Shown here piece by piece: positions 24,713 through 33,310 of a stretch of 46,610 nucleotides of DNA. The notes under the pieces are model-generated. The model ran no database searches. It was given only the letters and a program-made list of their open reading frames with translations, and had not been told where the DNA came from. This DNA comes from Deltaproteobacteria bacterium (GTDB taxonomy: Bacteria > Desulfobacterota > Deferrimicrobia > Deferrimicrobiales > Deferrimicrobiaceae): contig JACRNP010000056.1 of the NCBI GenBank assembly GCA_016234845.1, positions 1 through 46,610 on the forward strand, in the 5' to 3' direction. Each line of letters opens with the position of its first letter. The first letter of the stretch is position 1. Position numbers and translations under genes: made by a program.

Positions 24713-24955
24713 TCAGAGGGGTACGGGATCGTACCCCCCGTCCTCCCGCGGAACGTGGGCCGACACGGGGAGAAGGCGGGACGCGGATAGGACCTCCCGG
24801 GCCCGGGCCCGCTCCCTCAACGGGATCCGGATCGCCAACCCGCAGTCCGAGGTCAGTCTCCGGGGAACGGGGATGAGCCGCATGGGGACCCCGCCTTTTT
24901 TGAGCCGCTTCTCGGCCGACATGACCTGATGGGTGCCCCGGAAGATGAGAACCAT
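24713..24955 (-). CDS. DUF3343 protein, putative Se/S carrier-like
   Basis: 80 residues. MVLIFRGTHQVMSAEKRLKKGG, then LIPVPRRLTSDCGLAIRI, is the pattern of DUF3343, described in Pfam/InterPro as a putative Se/S carrier-like family; Cys38 in SDCG is the conserved cysteine. The ribosome site is poor: GGAG abuts the ATG, and the GGGAGGAG further up is better spaced for a CTG codon eight codons upstream, but the family starts here. Lies upstream of the transglycosylase and cysteine desulfurase genes on the same strand. I infer that it accepts persulfide sulfur or selenium from a desulfurase. Confidence 0.82.
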   Translation of the reverse strand: MVLIFRGTHQVMSAEKRLKKGGVPMRLIPVPRRLTSDCGLAIRIPLRERARAREVLSASRLLPVSAHVPREDGGYDPVPL

Positions 24956-25059
24956 CTCCGGCGACGTCGCGTGAGCCAGGGACCGCTCCTCCCGGGGGGA
25001 CGTCCCCGACGGCGAGGCGTTCGGACCGCCGCGCGGGTGGGAATGCGTCCGCGATCCAT

Positions 25060-25065
25060 TATAAT
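25060..25065 (+). promoter_or_regulatory. -10 element, TATAAT exactly 6 bp before a start codon (leaderless candidate)
   Basis: Consensus TATAAT at 25060-25065, then GGACCG, then ATG 25072. A transcript starting the usual 6-7 bases after the -10 would begin at the ATG. The -35 region (TGGGAA, 16-bp spacing) is poor. No Shine-Dalgarno sequence precedes the ATG, which fits leaderless translation. Confidence 0.5.
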
Positions 25066-25071
25066 GGACCG

Positions 25072-25359
25072 ATGCCGGTTTCCGCTCCTCCCCCGTTCCC
25101 CGCTGCTTCGTGGCCCCTGTTGCTCCTCATCGGGGCCGTCGCGCTCGTCGTGAACCTCCCCCTGGGATACGCCCGAGAAGGGTGCAGGAAATTCTCCCTG
25201 GGCTGGTTCGCCTGCGTGCACCTCTCCGTGCCGCTGATCGCGTACCTCCGACTGGACAACCATGTGAGCGCGTGGGCGATCCCGGCGTTCCTCGCGTGCG
25301 CCGTCCTGGGCCAGTTCGCGGGCGGGCGGATCCGCCGGATCCGGCAGGCGCGCCCGTGA
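25072..25359 (+). CDS. Small conserved inner-membrane protein
   Basis: 95 residues with two or three membrane helices (WPLLLLIGAVALVVNLPLGY, FACVHLSVPLIAYL, AWAIPAFLACAVLGQFAGG). The motif LPLGYAREGCRKFSLGWF between the first helices resembles a short family of unknown function in deltaproteobacteria (LPxGYxRxxxxKFSxxWF); that resemblance is from memory. The gene appears leaderless and its stop overlaps the next start as GTGA, so it is coupled to the DUF721 gene. Function unknown. Confidence 0.75.
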   Translation: MPVSAPPPFPAASWPLLLLIGAVALVVNLPLGYAREGCRKFSLGWFACVHLSVPLIAYLRLDNHVSAWAIPAFLACAVLGQFAGGRIRRIRQARP

Positions 25360-25802
25360 GCAGGAAGGGAGCGGTCCCCCTCTCCGCGGACATCGAGCGG
25401 TACCTCGCGTCCCTGGGCCTCCCCCAGGTGACGCTCCTCGTGGCCCTGCACAGGACGTGGGAACGGATCGTCGGGCCGCTCCTGTCGGCCAAGGCGGCCC
25501 CGGCGAGGTTCCGCAACGGGGTGCTCACGGTCGCCGTCGCGAACCACGCATGGGCGCAGGAGCTGCAGCTTTCGAAGCCGGCCCTCCTGGCGAAGATCGT
25601 CGAGGCGACCGGTCCGAAGAGCCCGGTGACCGACCTCCGGTTCGTGGTGGGGCCCTTGCCGTCCCGGGAGGAGGATGCGGCCGGGAAACCCGATCCGCCC
25701 GACCGCGCCGCGCGCGACCCGGAAGGTCTCTCCTCGGTCGCCGACCCGGAGACGCGGGAGTCCCTGCGCGCCATCGGCCGCCGCCTTCGCCCGAAGCGTT
25801 AG
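25356..25802 (+). CDS. DUF721 (DciA-like) protein
   Basis: 148 residues from GTG 25356, overlapping the upstream stop. The core ALHRTWERIVGPLLSAKAAPARFRNGVLTVAVANHAWAQELQ matches the DUF721 pattern (WxxIVG...A.P..(F/L)..G.L.V.v.sxxWaqEL). DUF721 proteins include DciA, the ancestral loader of the replicative helicase DnaB in bacteria lacking DnaC; whether this one loads the helicase is inference. The C-terminal 50 residues are polar and probably disordered. Its 3' end overlaps the convergent methyltransferase by 4 bp. Confidence 0.85.
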   Translation: MSRKGAVPLSADIERYLASLGLPQVTLLVALHRTWERIVGPLLSAKAAPARFRNGVLTVAVANHAWAQELQLSKPALLAKIVEATGPKSPVTDLRFVVGPLPSREEDAAGKPDPPDRAARDPEGLSSVADPETRESLRAIGRRLRPKR

Positions 25803-26524
25803 GAGCCCCGGAAAAGCGCGCAGATCCGGTCTACCTCGGGGAGGTATTTCCGGCGGTCGCCGTGCAGGTACAGGGGGGGAAGTTCGCGAGGTTCGCGGGC
25901 CGCGCCGCTGGAGGCGCAGTAGAGGACCCGGGACGGGGGGCTCCCCTCCCGGGGGTGGACGGCCCGGACGATTTCCCCGGCCATCCCTTCGCGATGGGCG
26001 CACGCTTCGATTTCCGGAAGCCGTTCATGCGGGAGGACGACCGCAAACCTCCCCGCCGGGGCCATGTGCCGCGCGGCGGCGGCGAACAGCTCCGGGAGGG
26101 AGCACGAGACCTCGTGCCGCGCCGCCTCCTTCCCCGGATCGGGGTTGCGACGGCCCGTGCCGGCTCGCCGGTACGGCGGATTCGAAACCACGAGATCGAA
26201 GGAGCCCGGCACGATTCCCGCCGCTTCCCCGCGGAAATCCCCCGCCACCGCCCGCATCGAACCGTCCAGGCCGTTTTCCCGGAAATTCTCCCGCGCGAAG
26301 GAGAGCAGCTCCTCCTGGATCTCCACGCCGAGGCCCGAGGCAATGCCGCCGGACAGGCGCGAGAGGAGGAGAAGGAGGACGCCGCATCCGGTCCCCAGGT
26401 CGAGAACGCGCCCCCGGGCGAACGGTGCTGCGAACCCGGCCAGGATCACCGAGTCGATCGAGAACCGGTACCCGCGCTCCGGCTGGCGGATGATCAGACC
26501 CCCGGGGGATGTATCCCGGTTCAT
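25799..26524 (-). CDS. TrmN6-like tRNA1(Val) adenine-N6 methyltransferase
   Basis: 241 residues; ATG 26524 with GGGGAG nine bases upstream. The SAM-binding motif I is VLDLGTGCGVLLLLLS and the catalytic motif IV is VVSNPPYRR (NPPY, used by adenine-N6 and glutamine-N5 methyltransferases). The N-terminal QPERGYRFSIDSVILAGFA is the typical TrmN6 (YfiC) start (QxxxGYRFsiDaxLLa). E. coli TrmN6 methylates A37 of tRNA1(Val). The target here is inferred from the N-terminal signature. The last 70 residues contain RPLPPLYLHG, a common end in this family. Confidence 0.87.
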   Translation of the reverse strand: MNRDTSPGGLIIRQPERGYRFSIDSVILAGFAAPFARGRVLDLGTGCGVLLLLLSRLSGGIASGLGVEIQEELLSFARENFRENGLDGSMRAVAGDFRGEAAGIVPGSFDLVVSNPPYRRAGTGRRNPDPGKEAARHEVSCSLPELFAAAARHMAPAGRFAVVLPHERLPEIEACAHREGMAGEIVRAVHPREGSPPSRVLYCASSGAAREPRELPPLYLHGDRRKYLPEVDRICALFRGS

Positions 26525-26542
26525 AACTGCGTGCTCCCCATC

Positions 26543-27000
26543 AATACGGCAAAGTATCGGGAAGACCGCACGGAAGGCGCACGCAAATCGAGGCGCCGGC
26601 GGAGTCGCCGCAGGAGGGGGGCGCCCCACTCCCGTACGAAATACGCTCCCTGGGGTACCCCGATGTAGGAAGAACGGGGGCACAGTGAGGCCGGCCTCCA
26701 GGGTTCCGTTCCCGAAGAGGCCGTGCACCGAGAGGGTCGATGCGCCGCCTCCGGCGAGGCGCCCGACCGAGGCGTACCCACGGTGGTACGGTGAGGGAGG
26801 GGAACGATGCCGGGGCGGATGCAGCGGGCCTCGAATGCCGGGATCTGAGGGAATGGAGCCCTGGAGGCCGGTGCGCAGCCGTGCAGGTTCACCGCACGGC
26901 GAGCCACGAACGGAGCCCCCCTCCGAGGCGGCGCAGCCGAAGGGCGAGTTTCGGAAACGCAGCGACTTCCGGAATCGCAGTTTGGATACGTTGCCGTATT
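26543..27000. repeat. 458-bp noncoding element bounded by 16-bp inverted repeats, internally palindromic
   Basis: The ends are AATACGGCAAAGTATC (26543-26558) and GATACGTTGCCGTATT (26985-27000), which are inverted copies with 15 of 16 bases matching. The arms also match further in: CCGGCCTCCAGGGTTCCGTTCCC (written in part: CCGGCCTCCAGGG, 26691-26703) recurs inverted as CCCTGGAGGCCGG at 26850-26862, and GCCGCAGGAGGGGGG near 26607 recurs inverted near 26918. No transposase or convincing reading frame is present and no flanking target duplication is obvious. It fills the space between the methyltransferase gene and the DUF1015 gene. It could be a MITE-like element, a fold-back element or a structured RNA. 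Confidence 0.6.
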
Positions 27001-27015
27001 TGTGAACTGGGGCAA

Positions 27016-28344
27016 TTACCCCGGAACTCTGTCATCTCCCGACACGGGGAAGATGAGGAGCCCCGTGCCGATCTTCGGGTAGAAGAAGGTCGACTTCTGC
27101 GGCAGCACGTGCCCGGAGAGCGAGACGTCGCGGAACTCCGGGATCGTGACCGCGTTCATGAAGAAGGCGGCCTGGATCGCGCCGGAGGCGAGCTCCTTCG
27201 CGCACTTGGCCGGCTCCTTGTAATACTTCACGAACTGCCCCGCCGTCACCGCCTCGGCGGAGATCCCGAGAAGCTGCTCCAGGATGAACCCGTGGAGAAG
27301 CACGACGTCGAGCGGGCGGAGCTGCGGAGGGAACTTCGGGAGGAACCGGTCGCAGAACGCCGGAAGGTCCGGGAAGGTGGCGATGTGATACCGGTTCCCG
27401 CCCGCGCTCCATCCGATCGCCTTCCCCGATCCGCCGGCGGCCTCCACCGCGCGCATCGCGTCCTCCGCCGAGCCTTCCCGGCTCTCCACCGGAAGGTGGG
27501 CGCGCATCTTCGCGAGGAGCGCGTCCTCCGAGAAACCGGCCACGGAGTGGATCCCGCGGTGCGTGGGGAGGATGACGATCCCCTCGTCGTCCATGTTGCA
27601 CAGGAACATCAGGACGTGCTCGTACGCGGCGGCGGGGTTCGCGCCGTGCTTCTTCCGCATCTCGTCGCGGAACGCCAGCGCCGTCTCGTACCGGTGGTGC
27701 CCGTCGGCGATGAAGACTCCCTTCCCCTTCATCCCGTCCACCGCGCCCAGGATCGCCTTCGGGGCCGACACCGTCCAGACCCGGTGCTTCACTCCCAGGT
27801 CGTCGACGGCGGCCATATCGGGCGCCGCGGCCATCGCGGAGCGCAGGCTCTTCAGCACCCCGTCCGCCGGATCGGAGTAGAGCGCGAAGATCGGGCTCAT
27901 GTGGACGTCGGTCGCGCGCATCAGGGCGAGCCGGTCCTCCTTCGGCTTGGACAGCGTCCGCTCGTGGGGGTAGACCTCCCCCTCCCCGAACGCCGACAGC
28001 CTCAGCGCTCCGAGGAACCCCTTCCGCACGTAGGTCCGCTTCCCGGGGATCGTGAACTCCTGCTCGTAATAGTAGAGGGACGGGACGTCGTCGCGGACCA
28101 GCGTCCCCTCCAGGAGCCACTCGCGGAACCATGCGGCGGCGCGGGTGTACTTGTTGGCGCCCGGGCCGTCGCCCACCTTCGCCATCCCGAAGTCGACCCA
28201 GGTGATGTTCTTCGGATGGCGCCGGTGCAGCGCCTCCTGTTCCTCCGGGGAGATGACGTCGTACGGCGGGGCCACCACGCGGGTCAGGTCCCCCACCCGC
28301 GCTACGTCGTAATGGATCCCCCGGAACGGTTTCACGTCGGCCAT
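27016..28344 (-). CDS. DUF1015 family protein
   Basis: 442 residues; starts MADVKPFRGIHYDVARVGDLTRVVAPPYDVISPEEQ, the DUF1015 N-terminus, with AAAAGGAG about 12 bases upstream. Further family motifs: VYPHERTLSKPKEDRLALMRAT, IADGHHRYETALAF and VLPTHRGIHSV. The DGHHRYETAL motif is the most conserved and may bind a metal or phosphate. The biochemical function is not established; members are often near serA or amino-acid genes and have been proposed to act like kinases. Last gene of the alr-mla-pur operon; 8 bp after the Sua5/YciO gene. Confidence 0.9.
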   Translation of the reverse strand: MADVKPFRGIHYDVARVGDLTRVVAPPYDVISPEEQEALHRRHPKNITWVDFGMAKVGDGPGANKYTRAAAWFREWLLEGTLVRDDVPSLYYYEQEFTIPGKRTYVRKGFLGALRLSAFGEGEVYPHERTLSKPKEDRLALMRATDVHMSPIFALYSDPADGVLKSLRSAMAAAPDMAAVDDLGVKHRVWTVSAPKAILGAVDGMKGKGVFIADGHHRYETALAFRDEMRKKHGANPAAAYEHVLMFLCNMDDEGIVILPTHRGIHSVAGFSEDALLAKMRAHLPVESREGSAEDAMRAVEAAGGSGKAIGWSAGGNRYHIATFPDLPAFCDRFLPKFPPQLRPLDVVLLHGFILEQLLGISAEAVTAGQFVKYYKEPAKCAKELASGAIQAAFFMNAVTIPEFRDVSLSGHVLPQKSTFFYPKIGTGLLIFPVSGDDRVPG

Positions 28345-28352
28345 TGTTTAGG

Positions 28353-29021
28353 TCACTCCTTTTCCAGGAATTCCGTGATGGCGCGGAACGGGACGACCCC
28401 CTCCCGCAGCAGTACCGGACGGTCGTCGGTCATCCGGACCACGGTGGAGCCGGGAGATCCCGCGGCGCCCCCTTCCGCGCCCGCCGCCCGGGACGTCCTC
28501 CCGTCCCACAGTACCCAATCCACTTCCCCGGTGAACTCCCGGACGATCTCTTCGGCCGATTCCCAGGCGCCGGGGTTCCCGGACCGGTTCGCCGAGGTCC
28601 CCGTGACGGCGCCGGACATCCCGCGCGCCAGCGCCCTCGGGACCGGGTGGTCCGGTACGCGCAGCCCCACGGTGTCGCCGCCGCCCGTGATCGCCGGGTG
28701 GATCCCCGGTTCGGAGGGAAGCACCAGCGTCAAAGCGCCCGGCCAGAAACGGTCCATGAGCCGGGCCGCCTCCGCCGGGACGTGCCGCGCCCACCGTTCG
28801 ACCTCCTCCGGGCCCGACAGCAGCAACGGGATCGGCTTCCCGCGGTCGCGGCTCTTGGCGGCAAGGAGTCGCGACAGCCCGGCGTCGGAGAGCGGGTTCA
28901 CTCCCAGTCCGTACAGCGTGTCGGTCGGGTAGATCACCATCCCCCCTTCCCGCAGGGAGGCGAACACCTCCGGCGGGAGGAACGTCAGCCGCTCCGAGTC
29001 GAGGCGGACCAGCCGGGTCAC
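28353..29021 (-). CDS. Sua5/YciO/YrdC-family threonylcarbamoyl-AMP synthase
   Basis: 222 residues from GTG 29021, overlapping the DUF89 stop (GTGA). The YrdC fold is shown by GGMVIYPTDTLYGLGVNPLSD, AKSRDRGKPIPLLL, FWPGALTLVLPSE, GLRVPDHPVPRAL and TGTSANRSGNP. This enzyme class condenses threonine, bicarbonate and ATP to threonylcarbamoyl-AMP for the t6A37 modification of ANN-decoding tRNAs. It lacks the C-terminal Sua5 domain, so it is of the TsaC/YciO length. TsaC and YciO are not separable here by sequence alone. Confidence 0.9.
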   Translation of the reverse strand: MTRLVRLDSERLTFLPPEVFASLREGGMVIYPTDTLYGLGVNPLSDAGLSRLLAAKSRDRGKPIPLLLSGPEEVERWARHVPAEAARLMDRFWPGALTLVLPSEPGIHPAITGGGDTVGLRVPDHPVPRALARGMSGAVTGTSANRSGNPGAWESAEEIVREFTGEVDWVLWDGRTSRAAGAEGGAAGSPGSTVVRMTDDRPVLLREGVVPFRAITEFLEKE

Positions 29022-29890
29022 GCCGCGTGTCTCCCGTCCGCGTCGAGGAGAAGCAGCTCCCCCTCCGGCCGCCCGACCGCCCGGGACACCACGGGGCATT
29101 TGCACCGCAGCAGGAACCAGGAGTTCCGATACTTTCCGACGAGCGTCTCGAAATTCCCCTGCCCCTTGGACAGCACCAGGTCCGACGAGGCGAGGCGCTC
29201 GCGGAACGGCCCGGCGCACATCTCCGGCACGGTGCCCACCGCCCGGTTCCCGTTCGAAACCAGCTCCCCGAAGGTCGAAAGCCCGAGCTCCGAAGCCTCG
29301 GGAAACGTCAGGTCGTCGATGACCGCTCCGCCCTTCACCCCCATCCACAGCGCCTTTCCCCCGGACGCGAGGAGCGACAGGAGCGGGACGTCGAATGCGA
29401 CCTCCCCCGCGTTGTCGAGCAACACCCCGACGCGGTGCGCCGAAAGGAGCCGATCCCGGAAGCGGGCCGGGAGGCGGTACTCCAGGATCCCCCGGGCGAT
29501 CGAACCGACCTCCCGGTCCATCGCGTCCTGCTCGATGATCCCCGAATCCATGATGTTGCCGAAGCCCGACATCCAGACGGCGGCCGCCCACCGGTCGGGG
29601 GAGGCGTCCACGAGCCCCTTCGCCCACCGGGACATCTCGTCGAAGCGCGCGAGGTGCCGCTCCTTCACCGGCCGGAACGGGTCGTCGGCCGCCAGAACCT
29701 CGCGGATGACCTCCTGGATCCGGGTCGCGGTGTCCGCCGGGATCTCGGCCCGGGACGGCAGATCCGGCAGCATCCCGCCGATCCGGGCGGCCAGTGTGAC
29801 CCTCTCCTCTTCCGAAGCCCCGTGGGCCCGCGCCGCGAGGTCCGCCTGGAGAAGGAAGCAGGGGAAGCACTCGGGGGCGAGGAAGATCAT
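29018..29890 (-). CDS. DUF89 (ARMT1-like/AF1104-like) damage-control phosphatase family protein
   Basis: 290 residues from ATG 29890, which overlaps the purE stop as ATGA. The N-terminus has a Cys pair (PECFPCFLLQADLAAR), as in the AF1104 subfamily. The metal-binding signature VLLDNAGEVAFDVPLL is present, followed by KGGAVIDDLTFPEASELGL and SDLVLSKGQGNFETL. DUF89 proteins are metal-dependent phosphatases proposed to remove phosphates from damaged or misplaced phosphometabolites. Placement after purD and purE suggests a housekeeping role on nucleotide or sugar-phosphate by-products; this is inference. Confidence 0.87.
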   Translation of the reverse strand: MIFLAPECFPCFLLQADLAARAHGASEEERVTLAARIGGMLPDLPSRAEIPADTATRIQEVIREVLAADDPFRPVKERHLARFDEMSRWAKGLVDASPDRWAAAVWMSGFGNIMDSGIIEQDAMDREVGSIARGILEYRLPARFRDRLLSAHRVGVLLDNAGEVAFDVPLLSLLASGGKALWMGVKGGAVIDDLTFPEASELGLSTFGELVSNGNRAVGTVPEMCAGPFRERLASSDLVLSKGQGNFETLVGKYRNSWFLLRCKCPVVSRAVGRPEGELLLLDADGRHAA

Positions 29891-30375
29891 GAATCCCCTT
29901 TCGCGGCCTCCTCCACGGCGTCGGCCATCGCCTTGCGGCGGGCGTGGATCTTCCCGCGGAGGACCGGGGAGGACAGCGAGAGGATCTGCGCGGCCAGGTG
30001 CCCCGCGTTCTGCGCGCCCGCCTTCCCCACGGCCATCGTGGCCACGGGAACCCCCCCGGGCATCTGGACCGTGGACAGGAGGGCGTCGAAGCCCGCGAGC
30101 GGTGAACCGGCCAGCGGCACGCCGATCACGGGCAGCACCGTCACCGCCGCGACGCATCCCGCGAGGTGGGCCGCACAGCCCGCTCCGGCGATGATCACGG
30201 AGAATCCTTCCTTCTCCGCGTTCCGGGCGAGCGCGTGGGTCCGCTCCGGGGTTCGGTGGGCCGACGCGACCGTGGTCTCGCTCGGGATCCCGTACGCGTC
30301 GAGGACCTTTTTCGCCTCCCGCATCGTCTCCGCGTCGGAGGCGCTCCCCATCAGGATCAGCACCTTCCCCGCCAT
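29887..30375 (-). CDS. purE: N5-carboxyaminoimidazole ribonucleotide mutase
   Basis: 162 residues; ATG 30375 lies in TGATG with the purD stop. Starts AGKVLILMGSASDAETMREA; the active-site SAHRTPERT and GAGCAAHLAG motifs and the VGVPLAGSPL-type loop (VIGVPLAGSPLAGFDALLSTVQMPGGVPV) are complete. Class I PurE interconverts N5-CAIR and CAIR and normally needs PurK, which is not in the window. Part of purH-purD-purE. Confidence 0.96.
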   Translation of the reverse strand: MAGKVLILMGSASDAETMREAKKVLDAYGIPSETTVASAHRTPERTHALARNAEKEGFSVIIAGAGCAAHLAGCVAAVTVLPVIGVPLAGSPLAGFDALLSTVQMPGGVPVATMAVGKAGAQNAGHLAAQILSLSSPVLRGKIHARRKAMADAVEEAAKGDS

Positions 30376-31661
30376 CACGCGCTCCCCCGCGACAGCGCCT
30401 TCCGGCCGATGTCGGTCCGGTGATAGGCGCCTTCCCAGTGGATCTTCCCCGTGGCCCGGTACGCCTTCCCGATCGCGCCCGGAAGGGTGTCGCCGATCGC
30501 CGTGACGCCCAGCACGCGGCCTCCGTTGTTGACCAGGCGCCCGTCCTTCAGGGCGGTTCCGGCGTGGAACACGACCACTCCGTCCTCTTTCTCCGCCTCC
30601 CCGATCCCGTCGATCGGGAACCCCTTCGCGTAGCTCCCGGGATAGCCGCCGGACGCCATGACGACGCACACCGTGGGCCGCGGGTCGATCTCCATCGTCG
30701 CGTCGGTGATCTTCCCCTGCGCGCACTGCAGGAGCAGCGGAACGAGGTCGCTCTTGAGGCGCAGGAAGAGCGGCTGAGCCTCCGGGTCCCCGAACCGGAC
30801 GTTGAACTCCAGGATCCGCGGGACGCCGTTCTCGATCATGAGGCCGGCGTAGAGGATGCCGCGGAACACGATCCCCTCCGCGCGCAGGCCGGCCAGCAGC
30901 GGGTCGAACACCTCCCGGTGCACCCGCTCCTCGACCTGCGCCGACACGACCGGCGCGGGGGAGTACGCCCCCATCCCGCCCGTGTTGGGGCCCGCGTCGT
31001 CGTCGCCGATCCGCTTGTGGTCCTGGGACGACGGCAGCGGGACGATCTTGTACCCGTCCGTGAAGACGATGTACGACGCCTCCTCGCCCGACAGGCAATC
31101 CTCGACCACCACCCGGTTCCCCGCGTCGCCGAAGACGCGCTTCTCCATGACGTCCTTTAGGAACCCCACGGCCTCCTCGTACGTCTGCGCGACCGCGACG
31201 CCTTTCCCCGCCGCAAGGCCGTCGGCCTTGATCACCAGCGGCAATTTGCGGGTCAGGACGTGCTGCTCGGCGTCGTCGTATTCGTCGAAGACGCGGAAGT
31301 CGGCGGTGGGGATCCCGTACTTCCGGAGGATCGATTTCATGAAGACCTTCGACCCCTCCATCTGCGCACCCGCGCGGTCCGGGCCGCACACCAGGAGCCC
31401 CTCCTTCGTCAGGAGGTCGGTCAATCCCGCCGCCAGCGGCGCCTCCGGGCCGACGACCGTCAGGTCGATCCGCTTCGACACCGCCAGATCGCGGAGCTTC
31501 GGCAGGTCGTCCGCGGCGACGGGCACGCACTCCGCGTGCCGCGCGATCCCGGGATTCCCGGGCGCGGCGTAGATCCTCGTCACGAGGGGGCTCTGCGCGA
31601 TCTTCCACGCCAGGGCGTGCTCGCGGCCGCCGCCGCCGACGATCAGGACCGAAAGACCCAT
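30375..31661 (-). CDS. purD: Phosphoribosylamine-glycine ligase
   Basis: 428 residues; ATG 31661 with a GGAGGT-like site upstream, 32 bp after purH. Starts MGLSVLIVGGGGREHALAWK, the PurD N-terminus. The ATP-grasp fold shows LVIKADGLAAGKGVAVA, SQDHKRIGDDDAGPNTGGMG and LEFNVRFGDPE. Makes glycinamide ribonucleotide. An extended frame upstream runs antisense through nothing but purH shadow sequence and is not part of the gene. Confidence 0.97.
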   Translation of the reverse strand: MGLSVLIVGGGGREHALAWKIAQSPLVTRIYAAPGNPGIARHAECVPVAADDLPKLRDLAVSKRIDLTVVGPEAPLAAGLTDLLTKEGLLVCGPDRAGAQMEGSKVFMKSILRKYGIPTADFRVFDEYDDAEQHVLTRKLPLVIKADGLAAGKGVAVAQTYEEAVGFLKDVMEKRVFGDAGNRVVVEDCLSGEEASYIVFTDGYKIVPLPSSQDHKRIGDDDAGPNTGGMGAYSPAPVVSAQVEERVHREVFDPLLAGLRAEGIVFRGILYAGLMIENGVPRILEFNVRFGDPEAQPLFLRLKSDLVPLLLQCAQGKITDATMEIDPRPTVCVVMASGGYPGSYAKGFPIDGIGEAEKEDGVVVFHAGTALKDGRLVNNGGRVLGVTAIGDTLPGAIGKAYRATGKIHWEGAYHRTDIGRKALSRGSA

Positions 31662-31693
31662 TGCGCTACCTCCGTGCCGGTGGAATTCCTGCT

Positions 31694-33256
31694 CTAATGC
31701 CGGAAATGCCGTACGCCGGTGAACACCATCGCCATCCCGTGCTCGTCCGCGGCGGCGATCACCTCCGCGTCGCGCACCGATCCGCCCGGCTGGATGGCGG
31801 CCGTGGCGCCCGCCCCGGCGGCCACGTCGAGGCCGTCCCGGAACGGGAAGAAGGCGTCGGACGCGACCACCGTCCCCTGCGTGGGGTACTGCGCCTTCAT
31901 GACGGCGATCCGGGCGGAATCCACCCGGCTCATCTGGCCCGCGCCCACGCCCACCGTGCGGTCCTTCATCGCGTAGACGATGGCGTTCGACTTCACGTGC
32001 TTGCAGACCCTCCAGGCGAACAGGAGCGCTTCGAGCTCGTCCTCGGTCGGCTTGCGCTTCGTCACCACCTTGAGCGTTCCGGGGTCGAGCACGTGCCGGT
32101 CGGAGGTCTGCAGCAGGAGGCCGCCGCTCACCTTCTTCATCTCGTACGACCGTCCCTCGGACCAGCGGAACTCCCCGCCGGTCGACAGCACCCGCAGGTT
32201 CGCCTTGGCGGAGAGGATCTTCCGCGCCTCCTTGTCGAAGGAGGGGGCGATGACCGCCTCGAAGAACGTTCCGGCCACCTCGCGCGCCGTCTCGGCGTTC
32301 ACCGGGCGGTTGAAACCGAGAACCCCGCCGTACGCGGATACCGGGTCGCACTCCCTCGCCTTCTTGAACGCGTCGACCAGGCGCCGCTTCGAGGTCCCCA
32401 CCCCGGACGGGTTGGTGTGCTTGATGACGACCGCCGCGGGCGTGGCGAATTCGAGGGCCAGCTGCAGCGCCGCGTCGATGTCGACGATGTTGTTGTAGGA
32501 GAGCTCCTTTCCCTGGAGCTGGACCGCCCCGCCGAGGGTGGGCTCGTCGGGAAGGGACGAATCGGCGTAGAACGCCGCCGCCTGGTGCGGGTTCTCGCCG
32601 TACCGGAGCGCCTGGAGACGGCGCCACTGCGCGCCGAAGGTGGCGGGAAACGGATCCCGTCCTCCCTCCCCGCCGCCGAGGTAGTTCGAGATCGCCGCGT
32701 CGTACCGGGCCGTGAGCGCGAACGCCTTGCGCCCCAGCTCGGCCATCGTCGCCTCGTCGAGGTTCCCGGCGTTCTTCTTGAGCTTGCCGAGGATGTCGGC
32801 GTAGTCGGCCGGGTCGCACACCACCGCGACCGACTGGCAGTTCTTCGCCGCGGAGCGAAGCATCGACGGACCCCCGATGTCGATGTTCTCGATCGCCTCC
32901 TCCCGGGTGCACCCCGGTCGCGCGATCGCCGCCTCGAACGGGTAGAGGTTGACGACCACCATGTCGAACGGGACGATCCCGTGGCTTCCGATCGTCTTCA
33001 TGTGCTCCGGGCTCCCCCGCAGCGCGAGCAGTCCGCCGTGGATCCTCGGGTTCAGCGTCTTCACCCTGCCGTCCAGCATCTCCGGGAACCCCGTGTACTC
33101 CTCGATGAGCCGGACGGGGACCTTCTTCCCGCGCAGGAGCTTCGCGGTCCCGCCGGAGGCGTACAGCTCGACCCCCAGGCGCGATAACGCGCGGCAGAAA
33201 TCGGCCACGCCGGCCTTGTCGGAAACGCTGACGATCGCCCGATGGATTCTCGCCAT
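31694..33256 (-). CDS. purH: Bifunctional AICAR formyltransferase/IMP cyclohydrolase
   Basis: 520 residues; ATG 33256 with AAGGAAGG about ten bases upstream. The N-terminal cyclohydrolase half (about 1-195) shows [21 protein letters not shown] and [13 protein letters not shown]. The formyltransferase half has [20 protein letters not shown] and the C-terminal [22 protein letters not shown] end. It performs the last two steps of IMP synthesis. Head of the purine segment, 54 bp after mlaD. Confidence 0.97.
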   Translation of the reverse strand: MARIHRAIVSVSDKAGVADFCRALSRLGVELYASGGTAKLLRGKKVPVRLIEEYTGFPEMLDGRVKTLNPRIHGGLLALRGSPEHMKTIGSHGIVPFDMVVVNLYPFEAAIARPGCTREEAIENIDIGGPSMLRSAAKNCQSVAVVCDPADYADILGKLKKNAGNLDEATMAELGRKAFALTARYDAAISNYLGGGEGGRDPFPATFGAQWRRLQALRYGENPHQAAAFYADSSLPDEPTLGGAVQLQGKELSYNNIVDIDAALQLALEFATPAAVVIKHTNPSGVGTSKRRLVDAFKKARECDPVSAYGGVLGFNRPVNAETAREVAGTFFEAVIAPSFDKEARKILSAKANLRVLSTGGEFRWSEGRSYEMKKVSGGLLLQTSDRHVLDPGTLKVVTKRKPTEDELEALLFAWRVCKHVKSNAIVYAMKDRTVGVGAGQMSRVDSARIAVMKAQYPTQGTVVASDAFFPFRDGLDVAAGAGATAAIQPGGSVRDAEVIAAADEHGMAMVFTGVRHFRH

Positions 33257-33310
33257 GGTCTTTGGACCTTCCTTCGTATGTGTATGGTTGCGTTTAGCCG
33301 GCCGGCCGCG

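Noticed and set aside
26650-26665. Perfect palindrome GGGGTACCCC as an operator
   Set aside because: It lies inside the inverted-repeat element, away from any promoter, and short GC palindromes are expected at this composition.
26521-27015. A 164-residue minus-strand open frame across the inverted-repeat element
   Set aside because: No ribosome site, composition unlike neighbours' proteins, and the DNA is explained better by its inverted-repeat symmetry.
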